NCBI GenBank assembly: GCA_964478225.1
Contig: CAYZHM010000002.1
Coordinates: forward strand, 186,001 to 250,000
Reading direction: 5' to 3'
Length of the DNA stretch: 64,000 bases
Source of the DNA: CAYZHM01 sp964478225
GTDB lineage: Bacteria > Pseudomonadota > Alphaproteobacteria > Micavibrionales > Micavibrionaceae
Below the pieces are notes generated by a model. The model was not told where the DNA came from. It saw only the letters and a list, made by a program, of their open reading frames with translations, and ran no database searches. The position numbers and the translations under genes are program-made. Shown piece after piece: positions 58,099 through 64,000 of the stretch (position 1 is the stretch's first letter; every line of letters begins with the position of its first letter).

Positions 58099-59460
58099 AT
58101 GATGTCAAGGATTGTTCGTCATATCATTTTAGGTGGTCTTCTTTTTATTGCCGCGTGTAGCACTGTGCCGCATGCCGAATATGCACCGTCTCTTGCGATG
58201 CCTGAGGATGCGCATCCTTCTCCGATTATGTTTTCACGCCTTGGGATGCAGCTTTCGCCGGGGGACAAGGTGGGGTCGATTAGCGCGGGAGCTTGCTGGT
58301 GGCCGGTGGAGACAAGCCGGATAGTTTTGCGCAAGGCTATCGATCAAATCGACATTGATCACATGTTTGAAGAAACGATGGAAGGCGATGGTTATGACGT
58401 TGTTGGGTCGCTTAACTTGTTTTTTGACGAAGAAGTTGAAGACGAGGAAGCGCGGACGGAGTATAAGGTGGGCGGCAAGATTATTCATGCGGAGATTGAT
58501 TCTTGTTATACGCAGCCTGAGTTGTTGCTGGGTCAGCCTTTTGGAACGGAAGGCGTGCGTGGGGAGATCCTTTTAACCATTGAGTGGAGCGTTTATGATG
58601 CGCTGCGCCGGCGCACTGTTTACAGGACGACGACGAATGGGTATGCGAAGTTGCGGCAGGAGCATCCGGAAGGTTTGACCGTTTTGATCAGTGATGCGTT
58701 TTCTATGGCGGCGCATAATTTGGGGGCTGATCAGAAATTTTTTGATCTTATAGTTTCAGGGGTTAAGCCGGAGGGATTTCCGCCGCATGAGAAGCATGAA
58801 GACCGGCCTCGGGTTTTTGATCCGCGGGAGGAGGTGCGCGTTCATAACAAGCAACTTTCGCAGCAATCGATTGAAGGGAAGGCTGATCCTGTGCTTGAGG
58901 CGGCAGTGTTGATTGAAGGCGGGGATGGGCGGCACGGATCAGGTTTTTTTATAACAGAGCAGGGGCATATTTTGACCAACAATCATGTGGCGGGGGATGC
59001 GCTGCGTATTCGGGTTGCGAGCAAGGGTTATAAAAAGAAAATGATTGCGGAAGTGTTGCGGCGTGATCCGGTGCGGGATGTTTCTTTGCTCAAGCTTGAG
59101 GAGATTCCGGAAGGGTATAGCATCCATACTCTGCCGATCCGTACGGAGTGGCCGGCGGTGAGCGAGGTGATTTATGCGATTGGTGCGCCGCAGTTGCGCA
59201 AGTTTCAGGACACGATTACGCGCGGGATTGTGAGTGCGCACCGCAAAAATTATCGCGTTTTTGGAACCACGGTTGATCTTATTCAAGGCGATGTTTCGAT
59301 TCATGGCGGGAATTCGGGTGGGCCGATTGTTGATGCGAACGGGAATATTGTTGCGATGTCGGTAGCGGGGTTTGGCGCTGGTGACGGGTTTAATGCCAGT
59401 CTTAACTTTTTTATTCCGATTGAGCAGGCTTTGAAAAGCGTGGATGTTGGGCTCGAGTAG
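58099..59460 (+). CDS. Trypsin-like serine protease lipoprotein
   Basis: A 453-residue lipoprotein: signal MMSRIVRHIILGGLLFIAAC with lipidated Cys20, an N-terminal unknown domain (30-250) with two cysteines (CWWPV and SCYTQP), and a C-terminal chymotrypsin-fold protease (265-450) with His296 (TNNHVAGD), Asp327 (PVRDVSLL) and Ser406 (GGNSGGPI). It resembles DegP/HtrA-like proteases in sequence around the triad, but no PDZ domain is visible. It would be anchored in the envelope. hslV follows 42 nt later, on the same strand. Confidence 0.9.
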   Translation: MMSRIVRHIILGGLLFIAACSTVPHAEYAPSLAMPEDAHPSPIMFSRLGMQLSPGDKVGSISAGACWWPVETSRIVLRKAIDQIDIDHMFEETMEGDGYDVVGSLNLFFDEEVEDEEARTEYKVGGKIIHAEIDSCYTQPELLLGQPFGTEGVRGEILLTIEWSVYDALRRRTVYRTTTNGYAKLRQEHPEGLTVLISDAFSMAAHNLGADQKFFDLIVSGVKPEGFPPHEKHEDRPRVFDPREEVRVHNKQLSQQSIEGKADPVLEAAVLIEGGDGRHGSGFFITEQGHILTNNHVAGDALRIRVASKGYKKKMIAEVLRRDPVRDVSLLKLEEIPEGYSIHTLPIRTEWPAVSEVIYAIGAPQLRKFQDTITRGIVSAHRKNYRVFGTTVDLIQGDVSIHGGNSGGPIVDANGNIVAMSVAGFGAGDGFNASLNFFIPIEQALKSVDVGLE

Positions 59461-59502
59461 CAGACTTGACTTTGCGGGCCTCAGAGCGCATATAGTTTCC
59501 CC

Positions 59503-60066
59503 ATGAGCGATGAACATTTTGATTACGCAAACGCCCAGAAATGGCGCGGCACGACGATTATTTCCGTCCGTAAGGGTAAGGATGTTGTGGTGGCCGGGGA
59601 TGGCCAGGTTTCCATGGGCGCGACGATTTTAAAAGACAATGCGCGGAAAGTGCGCCGGCTTGGCAAGAATGATGAGATTATTGCAGGGTTTGCGGGCGCG
59701 ACAGCGGATGCGTTTACATTGTTTGAGCGGTTGGAGGCTAAGTTAGAAGCCCATCCGGGACAATTGACGCGGGCGTGTGTTGAACTGGCGAAGGACTGGC
59801 GGACGGATCGTTATTTACGTCGTCTGGAAGCGTTGATGATCGTGTGCGATAAATCTACATCATTGATTTTGACAGGTACGGGCGATGTGGTGGAGCCGAA
59901 AGACGGGGTTATCGGGATTGGATCGGGTGGGAATTATGCGCTGGCGGCGGCACGAGCGCTTTATGATATGGATTTGAGCGCCGAGGAGATTGCGAAGAAG
60001 TCTCTCAATATTGCTGCAGAGATTTGTGTTTATACCAATAACAATATAACTATCGAAAAGCTTTAA
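59503..60066 (+). CDS. hslV: ATP-dependent protease peptidase subunit HslV
   Basis: A 187-residue threonine protease. The catalytic Thr is in GTTIISVRKG (residue 17, preceded by Gly16), so a 16-residue leader (MSDEHFDYANAQKWRG) must be removed, as in other alphaproteobacterial HslV proteins. GDGQVSMGATI, ADAFTLFERLEAKL and YTNNNITIEKL are typical. hslU starts on the base after the hslV stop. Confidence 0.96.
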   Translation: MSDEHFDYANAQKWRGTTIISVRKGKDVVVAGDGQVSMGATILKDNARKVRRLGKNDEIIAGFAGATADAFTLFERLEAKLEAHPGQLTRACVELAKDWRTDRYLRRLEALMIVCDKSTSLILTGTGDVVEPKDGVIGIGSGGNYALAAARALYDMDLSAEEIAKKSLNIAAEICVYTNNNITIEKL

Positions 60067-61398
60067 ATGAGCGAGACATCCATTATTGAAGCGCCTGCTT
60101 TTACGCCCCGGGAGACTGTGGCGGAGTTGGACCGGTTTATTATCGGTCAAAGTGATGCGAAACGTGCGGTGGCGATTGCATTGCGGAACAGATGGCGCAG
60201 GCAGCAGCTGGACCCGGCGTTGCAGGAAGAAGTTTACCCCAAAAATATCTTGATGATCGGGCCGACGGGCGTGGGGAAGACCGAGATTGCGCGGCGTTTG
60301 GCGAAATTGGCGAATGCGCCGTTTGTGAAGGTTGAGGCGACGAAGTTTACCGAGGTTGGTTATGTCGGCAAGGATGTGGAGTCGATTATTCGTGATTTGA
60401 CCGAGATTGGCATTCATATGGTGCGTGAGAAGATGCGCAAGACCGTGACGGCGCAGGCGGAGATTTACGCGGAGGAACGCGTTTTGGATGCGTTGGTCGG
60501 CGATACGGCGGGCGATGGGACGCGCAGCAATTTCCGGACAAAGCTTCGCAATGGTGAGCTGAATGAGCGGATGATCGAGATTGAGGTGAATGATAATTCC
60601 AATCCGTTGGGCGGGATGATGGATATTCCGGGGATGCCGGGGTCTTCGATGGGGATGATTAATATTGGCGATATTTTGGGCAAGGGATTTGAGCGCAAGA
60701 AAAAGAAGAAGATGCGCGTTGATGAAAGCTATGAGATTTTGCTGCGCGAGGAGGCTGATAAATTGCTGGACGAGGACAAGGTCGTTGAGCAGGCCTTGGA
60801 ATTGGTGCAGCAAAACGGAATTGTTTTCATTGATGAGATCGACAAGATTGCGGCGCGGCAGGATGCGCGCGGGGGCGATGTCTCGCGCGAGGGTGTGCAG
60901 CGGGATTTGTTGCCGTTGATTGAAGGGACAACCGTTTCAACCAAACACGGCCCGATTAAGACCGACCATATTTTGTTCATCGCCAGCGGCGCCTTTCATT
61001 ATGCGAAGCCTTCGGATTTGTTGGCGGAGTTGCAGGGGCGTTTGCCGATCCGTGTTGAATTGCGGGCGCTTACTGAAGAGGATTTCAAGCGGATTTTGCG
61101 CGATACCGAGGCGAGTTTGATTATGCAGTATGAAGCGTTGATCGGGACGGAAGGTGTGACGCTGAAGTTTGATGATGCGGCGATTGATGAGGTTGCGCGA
61201 TTGTCATTTGAAGTGAATGAGAATGTTCAAAATATCGGTGCGCGGCGTTTGCATACTGTGATGGAAAAGTTGCTTGAAGAGATTTCATTTACGGCGAGCG
61301 ATCGCGGGGGCGAAGACGTTGTGATTACAGCAGATTATGTACGCGAGCAGGTTGAATCGCTTGTGAAGTCGGCGGATTTGAGCAAGTTTATTTTATGA
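60067..61398 (+). CDS. hslU: ATP-dependent protease ATPase subunit HslU
   Basis: A 443-residue AAA+ unfoldase partner of HslV. ELDRFIIGQSDAKRAVAIAL precedes Walker A GPTGVGKTE (65-73), the EATKFTEVGYVGKDVESIIR pore segment, an I-domain insert with Met/Gly-rich stretches (MMDIPGMPGSSMGMI), Walker B IVFIDEID and the sensor region ARRLHTVMEKLLEEISF. The insert is on the long side. Its stop overlaps the next convergent gene by a few bases. Confidence 0.97.
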   Translation: MSETSIIEAPAFTPRETVAELDRFIIGQSDAKRAVAIALRNRWRRQQLDPALQEEVYPKNILMIGPTGVGKTEIARRLAKLANAPFVKVEATKFTEVGYVGKDVESIIRDLTEIGIHMVREKMRKTVTAQAEIYAEERVLDALVGDTAGDGTRSNFRTKLRNGELNERMIEIEVNDNSNPLGGMMDIPGMPGSSMGMINIGDILGKGFERKKKKKMRVDESYEILLREEADKLLDEDKVVEQALELVQQNGIVFIDEIDKIAARQDARGGDVSREGVQRDLLPLIEGTTVSTKHGPIKTDHILFIASGAFHYAKPSDLLAELQGRLPIRVELRALTEEDFKRILRDTEASLIMQYEALIGTEGVTLKFDDAAIDEVARLSFEVNENVQNIGARRLHTVMEKLLEEISFTASDRGGEDVVITADYVREQVESLVKSADLSKFIL

Positions 61399-62355
61399 TC
61401 CGTAAGCCAAGGACTTGCCGTCGATAAAGACGGCCTTGGGCTCTTCTTTGCCATTTTGTGCAAGGAAATTTCCTGCATATCTCAATCGAAGACTACTGAT
61501 TTGTGTGGAGGGGTCTGCAATTGTCCAATGGAGTATCTTCCATGGCTTCTGACCCGTGCCTTGTGAGGCCAGAGGTGAGGCGAGGACTGCGATTGTTGGG
61601 TCGATCGAGAGTACCTTGTTTGTTAATTCGTCATTGGCTGTGAAACTTTGATTGGTCACGTTTTGTGCAGAGATGAGTTTGTGCATGATATACGGATTGC
61701 TTGCATCGTTGAAGTTGTCGATTAACGGAGAGCTTCTGAGGCCGCCTTTTGCGAAATCACTGCGTGTTGATCTTGCTGTTTGAAAAATAAACAGGTGAGG
61801 CAATCCGGCGGCGATTTGGGGAGTGTCGCTGGACAATGGGCCTTCGGTAAAAACTTCATTGAACACTGTATCGCAAGCCCCGTATGTGTTAGGAACGATG
61901 AAATCTTGCATTCTCATGACATGCCCATGAGAGGCGATGAAAGCATTTTGCAAATTGTTTTCGTGGCGGTGGGTGTCCTGAATTTCAAGCATTTGGGCAG
62001 CAGAAGTGACAGGAACAGATATGAATTGTCCTTTATTGACTGCGATCCATTCTTCGAGTGGTTCTGCGTAATCGGGGGCTGTGATTTTGATGCGAGGATT
62101 TTTTATTTGCGAAAAGACATCGTCCAGGCTGTACAAGATGGGAGCTGCTTGGTTTGAAGATGCAGGCTTATGCTTGCGCACAAATGTCCAGTTTTTTTCA
62201 TCATAAGCGAGAGATTGACCGGCGGCAGGATCGATGAGCCTCACCTGATCACCATATTCGGCATCAAGCTCGAGCCAGCTTCCGTATTCCATGGCCGTTG
62301 CCTTTTGGAACTCGGAGGTTGGTGTGTGCCATACTATAGCCGCATCGATGCTCAT
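61393..62355 (-). CDS. Hypothetical protein
   Basis: A 320-residue soluble protein (MSIDAAIVWHTPTSEFQKAT) without membrane segments or signal. Blocks such as EKNWTFVRKHKPASSN, APILYSLDDVFSQIKNP and APDYAEPLEEWIAVNKGQ look globular; the C-terminus ends IDGKSLAYGS. No family is recognised. It overlaps the hslU 3' end by 6 nt and is divergent from the cNMP-binding gene. Confidence 0.7.
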   Translation of the reverse strand: MSIDAAIVWHTPTSEFQKATAMEYGSWLELDAEYGDQVRLIDPAAGQSLAYDEKNWTFVRKHKPASSNQAAPILYSLDDVFSQIKNPRIKITAPDYAEPLEEWIAVNKGQFISVPVTSAAQMLEIQDTHRHENNLQNAFIASHGHVMRMQDFIVPNTYGACDTVFNEVFTEGPLSSDTPQIAAGLPHLFIFQTARSTRSDFAKGGLRSSPLIDNFNDASNPYIMHKLISAQNVTNQSFTANDELTNKVLSIDPTIAVLASPLASQGTGQKPWKILHWTIADPSTQISSLRLRYAGNFLAQNGKEEPKAVFIDGKSLAYGS

Positions 62356-62531
62356 TTTAAGATCCTAACATTCTAAACAGAATTGAATGAGCTTATTTGT
62401 AAAGCAGTTTATGTATTATGTCAATATATTCGTGCATGCATAAATAATAGGCCTTGTGTTGTTATGGTAGAATTTCTTTGCTGACCGCTTATAATGAAGG
62501 TTGAATTTCAGATTTTAGAAGGGTTGAAATT

Positions 62532-62885
62532 TTGGATAAATCTTTGACAAAACAGCAGTTTATGGAAGGCACGACGATATTTAGTGCTGGGGATATGGCG
62601 AATGAGGCGTATTTGATTGAAACCGGCAGTGTGGCGATTAAGCGTGGCGATAAGGTGATTGCAACGCTTGGTCAAGGCGATATTTTCGGCGAAATGGCCC
62701 TGATCAAGGAAAAAGAGCATTCTTCGAAGGCCGTGGCCCTTGAAAAATCGACGTTGGTTGTGATTACCAAAGAAGTGCTTCATACCAAGATTGAGGCTGC
62801 GGATCCGTTGATTGCCGGGCTTATTCATATGTTTATCAAGCGGCTTTATGCGACGAATGAGGCTTTTGAGGCGGCGCAGGGCTAG
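62532..62885 (+). CDS. Stand-alone cyclic-nucleotide-binding domain protein
   Basis: A 117-residue protein consisting of one CNB domain: GTTIFSAGDMANEAYLIETG, VIATLGQGDIFGEMALIKEK (the phosphate-binding cassette with the Gly-Glu pair), and a C-terminal helix. The usual Arg that binds the cNMP phosphate is absent (the cassette ends KEKEHSSKAV), so ligand binding is uncertain. It begins with a TTG codon; an ATG 10 codons later would cut into the domain. Its TAG stop shares CTAG with the convergent Smr gene. Confidence 0.8.
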   Translation: MDKSLTKQQFMEGTTIFSAGDMANEAYLIETGSVAIKRGDKVIATLGQGDIFGEMALIKEKEHSSKAVALEKSTLVVITKEVLHTKIEAADPLIAGLIHMFIKRLYATNEAFEAAQG

Positions 62886-63472
62886 TTTTTGGTTTTATTT
62901 CTTCGTAGATACACATAAAAAGCGCCGCTCCCTCCATCTTTGGGGCGAGCAGGAGCGGTTTTGAGCACTGTGTCATGCTCTGCGAGCCATGACGGCAGGT
63001 TTTGGCGCAATACGCCCATATTTTCTTTTCCTTTGCCTGTGATAATGAGGATGCAGCGGTAGTTTTTGCCATGTGCCCGTTTGAGGAAGCTTAAGAGCGC
63101 GGTGTAGGCCTCGGCTTGTGTCATGCCATGCAGGTCGAGAGTGGCTTCGATCGGGATTTGACCTTTGCGAAAGCGTTCAGAGGTGCGGGCGTCGAGTTCG
63201 GAGCTTCCAGGGAGTGGTGATACGGGCTTGGATTTGGGAGGTAGAGCAGGCGGTTTTTGTTGTTTGTTGGCTGATTTTGTCGGTGGTTTGATCTTGTTTG
63301 TTGCCTTTACAGCGGTTTGATGATTAGTTCCCGGCATTTTGCGGACGTCTTTGGTCATTTTTTGCCAAAGATCAATATCTTCGGGGGTTAATGGGTTGTT
63401 TTTGCCTGATTTTTTGTCGTCCATGCCGGTTTTTATCACTCTTTGTGCGGTTTTGGCACTGTTTTTGCTCAA
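62882..63472 (-). CDS. Smr-domain protein
   Basis: A 196-residue protein with a C-terminal Smr (MutS2-type) domain: ATLDLHGMTQAEAYTALLSF with the DLHG motif and HGKNYRCILIITGKG. The N-terminal 95 residues are Lys/Pro-rich and probably unstructured. Smr proteins are nucleases acting on DNA or stalled-ribosome mRNA. The start may be the ATG at 63424. It is convergent with the CNB gene, through the CTAG palindrome. Confidence 0.88.
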   Translation of the reverse strand: MSKNSAKTAQRVIKTGMDDKKSGKNNPLTPEDIDLWQKMTKDVRKMPGTNHQTAVKATNKIKPPTKSANKQQKPPALPPKSKPVSPLPGSSELDARTSERFRKGQIPIEATLDLHGMTQAEAYTALLSFLKRAHGKNYRCILIITGKGKENMGVLRQNLPSWLAEHDTVLKTAPARPKDGGSGAFYVYLRRNKTKN

Positions 63473-63537
63473 TATATCTGTTATACAGGCTTTGGAATTC
63501 GTTTTGATGCACGAATTTCCGCTATAATGAAGGTATA

Positions 63538-64000
63538 ATGGATATGTTGACGCATTTACAGACTTTCTTTGGTGTGCAGCCGCGCCATGCGGAGCAGAGC
63601 GATACGCGGCAGGAGATTCGCAGGCATGATCCCGATGCTCAGCCGCGTAAGAAAGATGATGACCGAAAGAGCGATGAAGATTTTGCGATGGCTGATGATC
63701 ATGCGGTTGTCAGTGTGCCGGCCTTAAGGGTTTTTCTTGAGAATTTTTTGAAGACACAAAAGGCGCAAGGCGATGCAGATGAGCAGGTTGTTATTACACA
63801 GCCGAGGCAGGCGAAAGACAGCGGCAAGGTTTTGGACGGCGAGACTGTACGCGCTGTACGTGCATATCAGCACACGGCGTTGGCCGGCGATGAGCCAGCT
63901 TATACAGGTCAGGCCAGCCAGAACTCGCAGGAATTGCTGGGCGGTGAGGATGTGCGGACTATTCATATTTTGATGGCGGATTTGGAAGAGCTGTCAGCGC
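63538..64000 (+). CDS. Incomplete hypothetical gene running off the right edge
   Basis: An open frame of at least 154 codons starts at ATG 63538 (MDMLTHLQTFFGVQPRHAEQ) with AAGG a few bases upstream and continues to the window end without stop. The visible part is hydrophilic and charged (RKKDDDRKSDEDFAMADDHA), probably partly disordered, with some helix (VSVPALRVFLENFLKTQKA). No domain is recognised and the C-terminal part is missing. Confidence 0.6.
   Translation, partial: MDMLTHLQTFFGVQPRHAEQSDTRQEIRRHDPDAQPRKKDDDRKSDEDFAMADDHAVVSVPALRVFLENFLKTQKAQGDADEQVVITQPRQAKDSGKVLDGETVRAVRAYQHTALAGDEPAYTGQASQNSQELLGGEDVRTIHILMADLEELSA

Noticed and set aside
59860..60813. A 317-codon minus-strand frame over hslV/hslU
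   Set aside because: Antisense to two strongly conserved genes; low-complexity Asn/Arg/His content.
1..64000. CRISPR arrays, insertion sequences, prophage or rRNA genes
   Set aside because: No regularly spaced direct repeats, transposase-like protein, phage structural gene or rRNA-like sequence was seen on either strand.

Overview
The window is a 64 kb piece of an alphaproteobacterial chromosome from the origin/partition neighbourhood. The evidence is gene order: Tim44-mltA, fxsA-secB, dnaQ, coaE-aroE-maf-PDRP on one side, and hemE-hemH-hemJ-rho-mnmE-mnmG-rsmG-parA-parB on the other. HslV with an N-terminal leader and the small DUF6489-type protein fit the same class. The genus cannot be fixed from sequence alone; a deep-branching small-genome lineage (Micavibrio-like or Rhodospirillales-like) is a guess.

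Layout. 0-8.2 kb: envelope, protein-export and housekeeping genes, mostly on the minus strand. 8.2-15.2 kb: an accessory block between PDRP and hemE, the two genes that flank the origin in Caulobacter and Rickettsia. It holds a decarboxylase fused to a SET domain, a minus-strand operon of two paralogous proteins plus a divergent sigma-70-like factor, a glycine-zipper lipoprotein and an unknown protein. 14.9-15.2 kb: G-rich non-coding DNA upstream of hemE, the best oriC candidate here. 15.2-26.4 kb: haem genes, rho, tRNA-modification genes and parAB, with two near-perfect parS sites inside rsmG. 26.6-36.4 kb: a minus-strand run of holA, DedA, TerC, a tandem AAA protein, a GCS2-like ligase, a 78-residue protein, a methyltransferase, a probable structured RNA resembling 6S RNA, and an asparagine synthetase. 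36.5-50.8 kb: an NDUFA9-like protein, SurA-like chaperone, rsmA, gmk, glycosyltransferases, two tRNA-Ser genes, a second asparagine synthetase, a UvrD helicase and a diguanylate cyclase. 50.9-64 kb: LOG-type hydrolase, comM, HIT, a ChaC-like enzyme, GNAT, a trypsin-like lipoprotein, hslVU, a cNMP-binding protein, an Smr-domain protein and an incomplete gene.

Three themes stand out. First, the ori/par region is intact but carries an unusual 7 kb insert. Second, at least four copies of a ~100-nt nested-hairpin element lie just after genes (about 26.4, 38.5, 41.5 and 45.1 kb); their stems differ in sequence but keep pairing, and one copy supplies the C-terminus of a glycosyltransferase. Third, convergent genes are packed very tightly: four pairs share a palindromic CTAG or TTAA in which each strand reads its own stop codon.

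No CRISPR array, rRNA, insertion sequence or prophage was seen.
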